DNA from: Paracoccaceae bacterium
GTDB taxonomy: Bacteria > Pseudomonadota > Alphaproteobacteria > Rhodobacterales > Rhodobacteraceae
Direction of reading: 5' to 3'
DNA length: 64,000 nucleotides
Assembly: GCA_028284705.1 (NCBI GenBank)
Contig: JANQRE010000050.1
Span: 1-64,000, forward strand
The position numbers and the translations under genes were made by a program. Of the stretch, positions 11,723 to 19,968 are shown piece by piece; within the stretch, counting starts at the first letter, position 1, and every line of letters begins with the position of its first letter. The notes beneath the pieces were generated by a model. The model searched no databases, had not been told where the DNA came from, and saw only the letters and a list, made by a program, of their open reading frames with translations.

Positions 11723-12331
11723 ATGCGCGACGACAGTGAAGCTTTGATCGTGATCGATGTGCAGAATGATTTCTGCCCGGGCGGTGCGTTGGCCGTCGCC
11801 GAGGGGGACGAGATCGTGCAGGGTATCAACGCGCTGATGGAAGAGTTTCAGACGATTGTCCTGACGCAGGACTGGCATCCGGCGGGGCATTCCTCATTTG
11901 CCTCTTCGCATTCGGGCAAGGATCCGTTTTCGGTGGTGGAGATGCCCTACGGGCCGCAAGTGTTGTGGCCGGATCACTGTATTCAGGGCTCGGAGGGGGC
12001 GCGGTTTCACGAGGGGCTTTTGACGAACCCGGCGCAGATGATCGTGCGCAAGGGGTATCGGCCTCAGATCGACAGCTATTCGGCGTTTTTTGAGAATGAT
12101 CACAAAACACCGACGGGGCTTGAGGGGTATCTGCGCAGCCGGGGGATCGAGAAGCTGACCATGGTGGGGTTGGCGACGGACTTCTGCGTGAATTACTCCG
12201 CTGTGGACGGCGCGAAACTGGGGTTCGACGTGACGGTGGACAGCGGGCTTTGCAAGGCGATTAATCTGGATGGATCGCTGGCGGCGGCCTGGGACGGGAT
12301 GCTGGCGGCGGGGGTGAACCTGCATGGTTGA
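11723..12331 (+). CDS. pncA: Nicotinamidase
   Basis: PncA hydrolyses nicotinamide to nicotinate and ammonia in NAD salvage. The catalytic triad is visible: Asp12 in IDVQNDF, Lys110 in VRKGY and Cys155 in ATDFCVNYSA. The metal site is represented by Asp50, His52 and His56 in QDWHPAGH. The 202 residues are normal for the family. Its stop overlaps the start of pncB by eight bases, so the two salvage steps are made together. Confidence 0.96.
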   Translation: MRDDSEALIVIDVQNDFCPGGALAVAEGDEIVQGINALMEEFQTIVLTQDWHPAGHSSFASSHSGKDPFSVVEMPYGPQVLWPDHCIQGSEGARFHEGLLTNPAQMIVRKGYRPQIDSYSAFFENDHKTPTGLEGYLRSRGIEKLTMVGLATDFCVNYSAVDGAKLGFDVTVDSGLCKAINLDGSLAAAWDGMLAAGVNLHG

Positions 12332-13616
12332 TATCGCCACACGGGTCTACAATCACAAGTGGAAGATCGACCCGATTGTCCGCTCGCTGATCGATACGGA
12401 TTTCTATAAGCTGTTGATGTGCCAGTCGGTGTTTCGCAACAAGCGGGAGACGAGTGTCACCTTTTCGCTGATCAATCGCTCGAAGGACATTCGGCTGACG
12501 GAGCTGGTGGATGAAGGGGAGTTGCGGGAGCAGTTGGATCATATCCGCTCGCTATCGCTGAGCCGTGGCGAGAGCACGTTTCTGCGCGGCAATACGTTTT
12601 ACGGCAAGCGGCAGATGTTCCGGCCCGACTTCATGGAGTGGTTCGAAGGCTTTCGCATGCCCCATTACCATCTGGAGAAGCGCGACGGGCAATATGAGCT
12701 GACCTTCGAGGGTAAATGGCCGGAAGTGATGTTGTGGGAAATCCCGGCGCTGGCGGTGCTGATGGAGTTGCGCTCACGTGCGGTGCTGAAGGGCATGGGG
12801 CGGTTTGAGCTGCAGGTGCTTTATGCGCGCGCGATGACGCGGCTATGGGAGAAAGTTGAGCGTTTGCAAGGGGTTGATGATCTGCGGGTTGCAGATTTTG
12901 GCACACGGCGGCGGCACTCTTTTCTGTGGCAGGACTGGGCGGTGCAGGCGATGATCGAGGGGCTGGGGGAGAAATTCGTTGGCACCTCGAACTGCCTGAT
13001 CGCCATGCGCCGCGAGGTCGAGGCGATTGGCACCAATGCGCATGAGTTGCCGATGGTATATTCGGCGCTGGCGGAGGATGACGAGGCCTTGCGGCAGGCG
13101 CCTTATGACGTTCTGGCCGATTGGCATGAGGAGCATGAGGGCAATCTGCGCATCATTCTGCCGGACACCTATGGCACGCCGGGCTTTCTGGAAGGCGCGC
13201 CGGATTGGCTGGCCGGGTGGACGGGTGTGCGGATCGATTCAGGAGACCCGGCTGAGGGGGCGGAGATTGCGATCAACTGGTGGCAATCGCGCGGTGAGGA
13301 TCCACGCGAGAAGCTGGTGATCTTTTCCGACGGGTTGGATGTCGAGAAGATCGTCGAGCTGCAGGCGCAATTCGCGGGTCGCGTAAAGGTGAGTTTTGGT
13401 TGGGGCACCTTGTTGACGAATGATTTCCGCGGGCTGGTGCCCAATGACGGGCTGGCGCCGTTCTCACTGGTCTGTAAAGCGGTGTCGGCCAATGGGCAAC
13501 CGACGGTGAAACTGTCCGACAACCCGCGCAAAGCGATGGGGCCGGAGGCGGAGGTGGCGCGTTACAAGCGGGTCTTCGGTGTCGGGGCACAGGAAGAACT
13601 GGCGGTCGTGGTGTGA
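12324..13616 (+). CDS. pncB: Nicotinate phosphoribosyltransferase
   Basis: PncB joins nicotinate to PRPP to give nicotinate mononucleotide, the step after PncA. At 430 residues it is full length. The opening segment SLIDTDFYKLLMCQSVF, the central ADFGTRRRHSF with its loop histidine, GTSNCLIA, and the phosphate-binding IDSGDPAEGAE with FSDGLD are all family signatures. It overlaps pncA by eight bases. Confidence 0.96.
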   Translation: MVDIATRVYNHKWKIDPIVRSLIDTDFYKLLMCQSVFRNKRETSVTFSLINRSKDIRLTELVDEGELREQLDHIRSLSLSRGESTFLRGNTFYGKRQMFRPDFMEWFEGFRMPHYHLEKRDGQYELTFEGKWPEVMLWEIPALAVLMELRSRAVLKGMGRFELQVLYARAMTRLWEKVERLQGVDDLRVADFGTRRRHSFLWQDWAVQAMIEGLGEKFVGTSNCLIAMRREVEAIGTNAHELPMVYSALAEDDEALRQAPYDVLADWHEEHEGNLRIILPDTYGTPGFLEGAPDWLAGWTGVRIDSGDPAEGAEIAINWWQSRGEDPREKLVIFSDGLDVEKIVELQAQFAGRVKVSFGWGTLLTNDFRGLVPNDGLAPFSLVCKAVSANGQPTVKLSDNPRKAMGPEAEVARYKRVFGVGAQEELAVVV

Positions 13617-13714
13617 TCCAGCGGCGGCGCTGCCGCGCCACATGACAACCACCCTCTTGCAGGCGTGACGCATGATCCCGATTGGTGTGAGCGTTGCCAT
13701 CGGCGCGCTGGGCA

Positions 13715-13741
13715 TGAGTATTTTTGCCAGAATGAAGCGGG
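13715..13741 (+). repeat. 27-base dispersed intergenic repeat, copy 2
   Basis: This copy matches 6562-6588 at 25 of 27 positions, in the same orientation. It lies about 100 bases after the pncB stop, in the gap before the convergent arfB gene. Confidence 0.6.
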
Positions 13742-13758
13742 ACTTTCTTCGATTTCTA

Positions 13759-13847
13759 TGCTGCGCAGCAAACCCTTGTTTTATTGGGTATTTGTTGCGT
13801 TTTTCTGCGCAGAAACATCACTCGTCGGCGGCAGGTTTTCTGCGCAG
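13759..13847. repeat. Three CTGCGCAG palindromes between pncB and arfB
   Basis: CTGCGCAG occurs at 13761-13768, 13805-13812 and 13840-13847. The first sits in a 12-base palindrome (TGCTGCGCAGCA), the second in a 14-base one (TTTCTGCGCAGAAA), and the third is inside the end of arfB. The gap between these convergent genes also holds an ACCC/GGGT hairpin with T-rich flanks near 13771-13793, so part of it may serve as a terminator. Confidence 0.4.
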
Positions 13848-14240
13848 CATTTTCAGATCGCCACGCTGCTTCTTGCTGTCGAGGCGGCGCCGTTTTGACG
13901 CGAGGGTGGGGCGGGTCTTGATCCGGCGTTTCGGTGCGATGGCGGCTTTTTGGATCAGCTCAACAAGGCGTTCGACGGCAATCTCGCGATTGCGGGCCTG
14001 GGAACGGGTGTCCTGCACCTGCAGGATCAGCGCGCCGTCCTGCGTCCAGCGCCGTCCGGCCAGACGTTTCAGCCGCGCTTTCACCGCCCGAGGCAGGTTG
14101 GGGGATCGTGCCGCCTCGAACCGCAGCTCCACCGCGGTTGCCACCTTGTTGACGTTCTGACCACCGGGGCCGGAGGCGCGCACAAACTGCTCGGTCACCT
14201 CCCAGTCTTCGAGGGATATCTGCTCGTTCACCACAATCAT
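13818..14240 (-). CDS. arfB: Alternative ribosome-rescue factor ArfB (peptidyl-tRNA hydrolase)
   Basis: ArfB (YaeJ) frees ribosomes stalled on messages without a stop codon. The 140-residue protein has the release-factor catalytic motif GGQ at residues 26-28 in RASGPGGQNVNK, and a lysine/arginine-rich C-terminal tail (KRRIKTRPTLASKRRRLDSK) that enters the empty mRNA channel. I chose the ATG at 14240 because MIVVNEQISL is the usual family start; an open extension to 14330 is not conserved-looking. It runs convergent to pncB. Confidence 0.93.
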   Translation of the reverse strand: MIVVNEQISLEDWEVTEQFVRASGPGGQNVNKVATAVELRFEAARSPNLPRAVKARLKRLAGRRWTQDGALILQVQDTRSQARNREIAVERLVELIQKAAIAPKRRIKTRPTLASKRRRLDSKKQRGDLKMLRRKPAADE

Positions 14241-14427
14241 GGGTGCTGTTCTAGACCGGTTTCGATGCCCCCTCAACGTCCGCCGGTTTGACAACCCACT
14301 AGCCAGATACCCCAGACCCGTGCTAAGCACAGGTATTGTTTGACGAGTTTCGCGAGCCTTTCAGAGTGACATATCGGTTTTATTTTAACCCGTTCCTTTG
14401 ATCGCGTCAGTGTTTGGTTTTTGAGTC

Positions 14428-14751
14428 GTGAGCGCATCTGAATCTGACAATTCATCTATAACATTCCCGGTGGAGTTTCACTTCACAGACGGGTTTTTTG
14501 ACGATGTCTTGCAGCTGATTGCCGGCGATCTGAACCTGACCACCGACCCGATGACTACCCGGATGCAAACCGGGTTGGCGCATGTCGAAACTCTCCACCT
14601 GACCGAGGGAAAGGAGGTGACACTGATCAGTGAAAATCGCCATCTCAAGACGACAATTACTGTCGACGCTGCGAAGCCGTATGTGATCGTGGCGCTTGTG
14701 GATGGTGCGTTTGAGATCGCTGCGACGGCGCAGATGCCGGGGTATCTCTGA
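14428..14751 (+). CDS. Small protein of unknown function next to metzincin-like gene
   Basis: I do not recognise this 107-residue protein. It has no signal peptide or membrane segment. The sequence alternates short hydrophobic strands (VEFHFTDGFF, EVTLISENRHLKTTITV, PYVIVALVDGAFEIAA) with polar turns, which suggests a small beta-rich domain. It starts with GTG at 14428 and ends 56 bases before the 796-residue metzincin-like gene, on the same strand, so the two are probably one operon. A role as partner, chaperone or inhibitor of that protein is possible but not shown. Confidence 0.6.
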   Translation: MSASESDNSSITFPVEFHFTDGFFDDVLQLIAGDLNLTTDPMTTRMQTGLAHVETLHLTEGKEVTLISENRHLKTTITVDAAKPYVIVALVDGAFEIAATAQMPGYL

Positions 14752-14807
14752 CCCCGATCTCTTTCTGCCGCAGCCTGTTTTATTAAACATTTAGAAGGGT
14801 TATCCCA

Positions 14808-17198
14808 ATGGCTAAGACTCCCAAATCCGGCTCGTCCGGTGCATCTGGCGATGCGAATGAAGACCCAGTCCTGATCCCCGATGATGAACATCCCGATTTC
14901 GTTGGCGGCACGATTGCCGAAGATGAAGTCGTGGATGAGGTCGCGCTTGGCGGGGAGGGCGACGACCTGAGCGGCTTTGATGATTTCGACGAGATTGATG
15001 AGTTTACACCTGCGCCCGGCGGGCCGAGCCTGCCGCGAATTCCTCCCCATGTCCCGCGGATCCCGAGGCTGCCGGTTCCGCGCCAACCCTGGCGTCCCGT
15101 TCCGATCCGCTTCTGCGGCGCGGTGAGCGGCAAATATCGCTACCGTCCGCCTGTTTTCGTGCCGCGCCCGGTGCCGATCCAGCCCGGACCGATTGTGCCG
15201 CGTCCGATTCCGGGGCCGATCATTCCGATCAACCTCCTTCAGATCAATGTGCGGGTCGATGTGGATCGGTATTATCCGCAGAGCCGCATTTCGATCGAAG
15301 TTAACCGGCTGTTCCCGCGGGCCTCGGCGCATGTGATTGCGGAAGTGACCTCGGATCGGTGTACCGGCCTGAACAACCGGACCATCGATGCGAATATCGT
15401 TTACCGCGATGGCACCAACTCGCTGATCCCGGGCACGAAAGTGCGCTTCCGGGCGCAGCGGACGACCGGATTTGGCTACGGCAAATACACGCTGACGTTG
15501 TGGGGCGGCGGGATCACCGCGCGGAACTACAACCTCTCTTTCGAGTCGAAATATTTCGATCCGGTAGAGTTCGAAGTGGATCGCGTGGCCAATGCCGGCA
15601 ATATCGTGACGGCCTATAACACTGCCGATCACCCGCGCCGTCCGGCCAATCTGCCCAACGAAGTGCTGTCGCTTGCGACGGTGTTCCAGCGGGCCGGGTT
15701 CGACGCGAAAATGTCGCCGAACCAGACCGTCATCCCGACCTCGGGCGCGGGTGCCAATGGCACCTGGTCTGATACCGAGATGCACAATGCCATGGTCACC
15801 TATTGGTCGCGTTTTGCGAACCGGCCGAAATGGGCGATGTGGGTGCTTTATGCGGCGCGGCATGATCGCGGACGTGGGCTTGGCGGGGTGATGTTCGATG
15901 ATATCGGACCGAACCACCGGCAAGGCACGGCGATCTTCACCGACAGCTTCATCCAGGATGTCACTCCGGGCGATCCGGACCCCGCCGGGTTCCGGCGGCG
16001 CAACCAGTTCTGGACGGCGGTGCATGAGATGGGCCACGGGTTCAACCTCGCCCATAGCTGGCAGAAATCGCTGGGCGCGCCTTATGGCAATCCGTGGATT
16101 CCGCTGGCCAATGAACCTGAAGCGCGCAGTTTCATGAACTATCCGCGCAGAGTTGCGGGTGGCGAGAATGCGTTCTGGAACAATTTCCGGTTCCGCTTCT
16201 CGGATGATGAACTGATCTTCATGCGCCACGCGCCGCGCCGGTTCGTGCAGATGGGCAACGACGATTGGTTCGAGAACCATGGGTTCGAAGCCCCGAGCGA
16301 GTTGGATCACACCGGCGATTGGAGCCTGGAATTGCGACCCAACCGGGCGAACAACTCCTACCGCTTCCTTGAACCCGTCTCGATGGAATTGAAGATGACG
16401 AATACGGGCGATCAGACCGCACATGTCGAAGGTGACATGCTGCGCGACGGGCGTCATATCACCGTCTTCATCCAGCGAGAGGGTGGCGAGACCAAGCAGT
16501 GGCGTCCGATGATCACAAGCTGCCATGAGACCCATGAAGATGCGGTCGATGTCGGCGAGTCGCTTTACGGGGCGCATGTGATCTCGACCTCGACGGACGG
16601 GTGGCTCATCGACGAAGCGGGCTTCTATAAGGTGCAGGCGGCTGTCGATATGGGCGATCAGATCGTTGTATCGAACGTCATGCGCCTTTATGTCAGCCCG
16701 CCGCAAGCGGAGGCCGAAGCGGCTGTCGCGCCGGATTACTTCACCGAGGATGTGGCCCGCGTGGTCGCCTTCAACGGTGCGCCGGAGCTGTCAGCGGCGG
16801 AGGATGTTCTGCGCCAGGTCGCCGAGACCTGCGCGGACAACCCGGCTGCAAAACATGCGCAAGTGGCCCTGACCAACCCGAATTTGCGGAACTTCAAGGT
16901 TCTCGATGCCGGGGCGGGGCGTGATGATCTGAAGATCAAAACGCAGAACGCCAAGGTCAGCACGGCGGCCAAAGCGCAGACCAAAGCGCTGCTGGACGAT
17001 CCGAACGGCGCTGCGGATACGATGGGCCACATCTCCTTCTTCGATCAGCTGCGGTCTGTGGCCGAAGCGATGGAGGATCATGGCGATGACAAAGGTGCCG
17101 TTGCTTTGATGAAGAAGACCATCAAAGTGATGAAGGATCGCGGCATCATCCAGCGTGTCATCGACAATGCCGAAGCGCGTCTGGAGCGTCGGAAGTAA
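14808..17198 (+). CDS. Large signal-less metzincin-like zinc metalloprotease, unknown role
   Basis: A 796-residue protein that fits no family I can name. Residues 406-416 read HEMGHGFNLAH, a metzincin-type HExxHxxNxxH zinc motif in which the usual glycine is asparagine, and a possible Met-turn (SFMNYP, Met443) follows 37 residues after the first histidine, so catalytic zinc binding is likely. The N terminus has no signal peptide; it is acidic to about residue 65, then strongly proline-rich to about 150 (repeats of the PRP, PIP and VPR type). After the protease part come a beta-rich region (about 500-645) and a helical charged tail (650-796). The upstream 107-aa gene is its likely partner. A hairpin terminator follows at 17241. 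Confidence 0.75.
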   Translation: MAKTPKSGSSGASGDANEDPVLIPDDEHPDFVGGTIAEDEVVDEVALGGEGDDLSGFDDFDEIDEFTPAPGGPSLPRIPPHVPRIPRLPVPRQPWRPVPIRFCGAVSGKYRYRPPVFVPRPVPIQPGPIVPRPIPGPIIPINLLQINVRVDVDRYYPQSRISIEVNRLFPRASAHVIAEVTSDRCTGLNNRTIDANIVYRDGTNSLIPGTKVRFRAQRTTGFGYGKYTLTLWGGGITARNYNLSFESKYFDPVEFEVDRVANAGNIVTAYNTADHPRRPANLPNEVLSLATVFQRAGFDAKMSPNQTVIPTSGAGANGTWSDTEMHNAMVTYWSRFANRPKWAMWVLYAARHDRGRGLGGVMFDDIGPNHRQGTAIFTDSFIQDVTPGDPDPAGFRRRNQFWTAVHEMGHGFNLAHSWQKSLGAPYGNPWIPLANEPEARSFMNYPRRVAGGENAFWNNFRFRFSDDELIFMRHAPRRFVQMGNDDWFENHGFEAPSELDHTGDWSLELRPNRANNSYRFLEPVSMELKMTNTGDQTAHVEGDMLRDGRHITVFIQREGGETKQWRPMITSCHETHEDAVDVGESLYGAHVISTSTDGWLIDEAGFYKVQAAVDMGDQIVVSNVMRLYVSPPQAEAEAAVAPDYFTEDVARVVAFNGAPELSAAEDVLRQVAETCADNPAAKHAQVALTNPNLRNFKVLDAGAGRDDLKIKTQNAKVSTAAKAQTKALLDDPNGAADTMGHISFFDQLRSVAEAMEDHGDDKGAVALMKKTIKVMKDRGIIQRVIDNAEARLERRK

Positions 17199-17240
17199 GA
17201 CAACAGACCGGTGCGGGGTGTGCCTCGCGCCGGTTCGCCG

Positions 17241-17265
17241 GTCTCTTGAGAGAGACGCCCTTTTT
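17241..17265 (+). terminator. Rho-independent terminator after the metzincin-like gene
   Basis: GTCTCT and AGAGAC form a perfect six-base-pair stem with the loop TGAG (17241-17256), followed by GCCC and a TTTTT run. A wider AGACCGG/CCGGTCT pairing (about 17205-17245) overlaps it and could form instead. Confidence 0.6.
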
Positions 17266-17314
17266 CAGCGAGAAACGAAACCGGTTTCGATGCAGGCCGC
17301 CTGGCTGACGCGGT

Positions 17315-18388
17315 CTAGCTCTTTGGCGTAATCCGATTGACGTGACCCATCTTGCGGCCCGGTTTGATCTCGGCCTTGCCATAGAGATGCAACGCGACGG
17401 AGGGGTCGGCGGCGAGGTCGGGCACGCGGGTCATGTCATCGCCGATCAGGTTTTCCATCACACAATCGGCGTGGCGGGTGCCGTCGCCCAAGGGCCAGCC
17501 GGTGATCGCGCGGATGTGTTGTTCGAACTGGTCGATGAGACAGCCGTTCTGGGTCCAGTGACCGGAATTGTGCACGCGCGGGGCGATCTCGTTGACGAGG
17601 AGGCCTTGTGGAGTGACGAAAAGCTCAACGCCCAGAACGCCGACATAGTCGAGCGCGTTGAGGATTTGACCGGCGAGCAGGACCGCGTCGGTTTTCAGTC
17701 GCGCGGGGACATTGGCGGGCACGGTTGTGGTGTGCAGGATGCCGTCGCGATGCACGTTCTCACCGGGATCAAAACAGGCGACCTGACCGTCCTGGGCGCG
17801 GGCGCCGATGACGGAAATCTCGTGCGTGAAGTCGACGAAACCTTCGAGCACTGCCGGGGCGCCCTTCATCTCGGCCAGAGCGGTTTCGGCGTCAGAGGCG
17901 GACATGATCCGGGCCTGTCCCTTGCCGTCATAGCCGAAGCGGAGGGTTTTCAGGATCGAGGGTGCGCCGATCTGGGTGATGGCCGCTTGCAGGTCGGTGA
18001 GGTCATCGACCTTCGCGTAGGGCGCGACCTTGAGACCGAGATCGGTGAGGAAATCCTTCTCGGCCAAGCGGTCCTGACTGGTGGCGAGCGCGCGGCGATT
18101 GGGGTGGATCGCGCGTGTGCTTTCGATCAGATCGAGGGCGGAGGTCGGGATGTTTTCGAACTCGTAGGTGATGACGTCGCAGGCGTCGGCGAATTTTTGC
18201 AGGGCGGTTTCGTCCTCGTAACTGGCCTGGAAATGGTAATTCGCGACATGGGAGGCAGGGCAATCGCCGCCAGGCTCGAAGACGCAGGTTTTGAACCCGA
18301 GGCGGGAGGCGGCAACGGAGAGCATGCGACCCAACTGACCGCCGCCGAGAATGCCGATGACAGAGCCGGTCGGCAGAGGGTCAGGCAT
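17315..18388 (-). CDS. purK: N5-carboxyaminoimidazole ribonucleotide synthase
   Basis: PurK is the ATP-grasp enzyme that carboxylates AIR with bicarbonate in purine synthesis. The 357 residues begin with the ATP-grasp N-terminal fold ([20 protein letters not shown]), carry [13 protein letters not shown] in the nucleotide-binding region, and end with [24 protein letters not shown]. The ATG at 18388 overlaps the purE stop by eight bases; the open frame upstream of it lies within purE and is not coding. Confidence 0.96.
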   Translation of the reverse strand: MPDPLPTGSVIGILGGGQLGRMLSVAASRLGFKTCVFEPGGDCPASHVANYHFQASYEDETALQKFADACDVITYEFENIPTSALDLIESTRAIHPNRRALATSQDRLAEKDFLTDLGLKVAPYAKVDDLTDLQAAITQIGAPSILKTLRFGYDGKGQARIMSASDAETALAEMKGAPAVLEGFVDFTHEISVIGARAQDGQVACFDPGENVHRDGILHTTTVPANVPARLKTDAVLLAGQILNALDYVGVLGVELFVTPQGLLVNEIAPRVHNSGHWTQNGCLIDQFEQHIRAITGWPLGDGTRHADCVMENLIGDDMTRVPDLAADPSVALHLYGKAEIKPGRKMGHVNRITPKS

Positions 18389-18869
18389 CGGAGGGCTCAT
18401 CCGGGATCGAGGCAGAGAGATCGGCGCGCCATGTGTCGAGCCGGGTGGCCAGCGCCTCGTCATGAAGCGCGAGAATACCGGCGGCCATGAGCCCGGCATT
18501 GGCCGCACCAGCGGCGCCGATGGCCATGGTCGCGACGGGAAAGCCCTTTGGCATCTGCACGATCGAATAGAGGCTGTCGACACCCGAAAGGGCTTTGGTC
18601 TGCACCGGCACGCCGATGACGGGGATGCGGGTTTTGGAGGCCATCATGCCGGGCAGATGGGCGGCCCCACCGGCACCTGCGATGATCACCTGCAACCCGC
18701 GCGCGACAGCGGTTTTGCCATAATCCCAGAGGCGGTCGGGCGTGCGGTGGGCGGAGACGATCTTGGTCTCATATTCCACGCCCAGAGCATCGAGAAGTTC
18801 GGCAGCCTCGCGCATCGTGGACCAGTCGGATTGACTGCCCATGATGATGCCCACAGATGGTGTTGCCAT
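18381..18869 (-). CDS. purE: N5-carboxyaminoimidazole ribonucleotide mutase
   Basis: PurE moves the carboxyl group of N5-CAIR to carbon 4, directly after PurK. The 162-residue protein shows the family hallmarks [29 protein letters not shown] and the glycine-rich [11 protein letters not shown]. It is co-transcribed with purK, which overlaps its stop codon, and is preceded on the same strand by a DUF465 gene. Confidence 0.97.
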   Translation of the reverse strand: MATPSVGIIMGSQSDWSTMREAAELLDALGVEYETKIVSAHRTPDRLWDYGKTAVARGLQVIIAGAGGAAHLPGMMASKTRIPVIGVPVQTKALSGVDSLYSIVQMPKGFPVATMAIGAAGAANAGLMAAGILALHDEALATRLDTWRADLSASIPDEPSDA

Positions 18870-18915
18870 TGTCCCCTCCGTCCCCGGAAAGCCGCCTTAT
18901 AGCGGACGGGTCGGG

Positions 18916-19116
18916 TTATGCAATGATATCGGGGGTCAGCTCGTCCTCGATCGCGGCGATCTTGTCTTTCAGCACGAGTTTCTGCTTTTTCAGCCGCTTG
19001 AGGGTGAGTTGATCGGGCAGGCGGGACTCGCTGAGCGCCGTGATCGCCTCATCGAGGTCACGATGCTCCCGGCGCAGCACTTCGAGCTTCACCTGCAAGA
19101 CCTCCTCATGGGTCAT
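18916..19116 (-). CDS. DUF465 (YdcH-like) small helical protein
   Basis: A small, charged, almost entirely helical protein of 66 residues from the start MTHEEVLQ. The pattern EVLRREHRDLDEAITAL followed by LKRLKKQKLVLKDKIAAIED is typical of DUF465, a family of short coiled-coil hairpins without known function. A further 13 codons upstream are open but look unrelated. It lies 46 bases ahead of purE on the same strand and may share its transcript. Confidence 0.8.
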   Translation of the reverse strand: MTHEEVLQVKLEVLRREHRDLDEAITALSESRLPDQLTLKRLKKQKLVLKDKIAAIEDELTPDIIA

Positions 19117-19221
19117 ATTGGCGGTTGAATTCACTGGTCTTTGTGCCCGTCTCAAATCCCTCTGGCGCCCTAAAGATAGGGTGCGAGGGCCATTCTACCA
19201 AGGGTTTTGGCCTGTTTGGGC

Positions 19222-19250
19222 CTTGTTTCGGGCCAAAATCGCCCCCATCT
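19222..19250 (+). promoter_or_regulatory. Probable sigma-32 heat-shock promoter of hsp20
   Basis: CTTGTTT (19222-19228) and CCCCATCT (19243-19250) resemble the CTTGAA and CCCCATnT boxes of sigma-32 promoters, with 15 bases between the six-base -35 box and the -10 box. They lie about 65 bases before an Hsp20 start, the place where a heat-shock promoter is expected. Confidence 0.55.
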
Positions 19251-19315
19251 TCAGAATTGGGACGCCGAATGCGGGTCCCGGATACGGCAAGGTCGCTTAG
19301 AATAGGGCTGTTGTG

Positions 19316-19729
19316 ATGACAAAGCTGAGTTTCGGGTCTCATCCTTACCTGTTGGGATTTGACGAATTGGAACGCCTCGTGGAACGCACTGCGAAAGCAG
19401 GGAACGATGGCTATCCTCCTTATAACATTGAACAATCCGGCGAGAACGCGTTTCGCATTACGCTTGCAGTGGCCGGGTTTGGTGAAAACGATCTGTCGAT
19501 CACCGTGGAAGACCGGCAATTGGTCGTGCGCGGCAAACAGACCGATGACAGCGACGAGCGCATTTTCCTGCATCGCGGGATCGCGGCGCGGCAGTTCCAG
19601 AAGTCTTTCGTGCTGGCGGAAGGCGTCGATGTCGCCGGTGCCACGATGGAGAACGGTCTTTTGCATGTCGATCTGAAACGCGCGGTGCCGGAAACGGTGG
19701 TGCAAGAGATCAAGATCACCAAAGGATAG
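19316..19729 (+). CDS. Hsp20 family small heat-shock protein
   Basis: A 137-residue small heat-shock chaperone that holds unfolding proteins in soluble form. The alpha-crystallin domain is seen from about residue 37 (YNIEQSGENAFRITLAVAGF, then LSITVEDRQLVVRGKQ) to the end, with the ENGLLHVDLKR segment before the short C-terminal tail, as in IbpA and HspA of alphaproteobacteria. The ATG at 19316 has AGGG eight bases before it; a GTG at 19313 is adjacent. A sigma-32-type promoter lies upstream and a DUF1150 gene follows after 11 bases. Confidence 0.93.
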   Translation: MTKLSFGSHPYLLGFDELERLVERTAKAGNDGYPPYNIEQSGENAFRITLAVAGFGENDLSITVEDRQLVVRGKQTDDSDERIFLHRGIAARQFQKSFVLAEGVDVAGATMENGLLHVDLKRAVPETVVQEIKITKG

Positions 19730-19740
19730 GAGGCGAGCAG

Positions 19741-19968
19741 ATGAATACACCGTTCAATTTCGAAAATGAGACCCGTGACCGGATCGTCTATATCCGGTCT
19801 GTCGATGTCGATGAGTTGCCGCAGGATGTGCGGGACGTGGCCGCCGGTCAGAACCACATCTATGCCGTGCATGCGCCCAATGGTGAGCGGCTGGCACTTG
19901 TGCGCGACCGCAACATGGCCTTCATTCTCGCGCGTCAGAACGATTTCGCGCCTGTCACGGTGCATTGA
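19741..19968 (+). CDS. DUF1150 family protein
   Basis: A 75-residue protein matching the pattern of DUF1150, with IVYIRSVDVDELPQDVRDV and an ending on LALVRDRNMAFILARQNDF. The function is unknown, but the gene regularly follows an Hsp20 gene in alphaproteobacteria, as here (11-base gap, AGGAGG ribosome binding site). It likely belongs to the heat-shock transcript. Its stop overlaps the TTG start proposed for the next gene. Confidence 0.85.
   Translation: MNTPFNFENETRDRIVYIRSVDVDELPQDVRDVAAGQNHIYAVHAPNGERLALVRDRNMAFILARQNDFAPVTVH

Noticed and set aside
14478-16706. A 742-codon open frame on the - strand opposite the metzincin-like gene
   Set aside because: It is the reverse-strand shadow of a GC-rich coding frame: its composition is arginine- and histidine-heavy, it has no family motif, and the + strand frame has a real zinc motif, ribosome spacing and terminator.
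14255-17293. A 14-base direct repeat (ACCGGTTTCGATGC) at 14255-14268 and 17280-17293 flanking the metzincin-like unit, considered as attachment sites
   Set aside because: In a 64-kb window several 14-base exact repeats are expected by chance (about eight), no integrase or transposase is present, and composition does not change at the edges.
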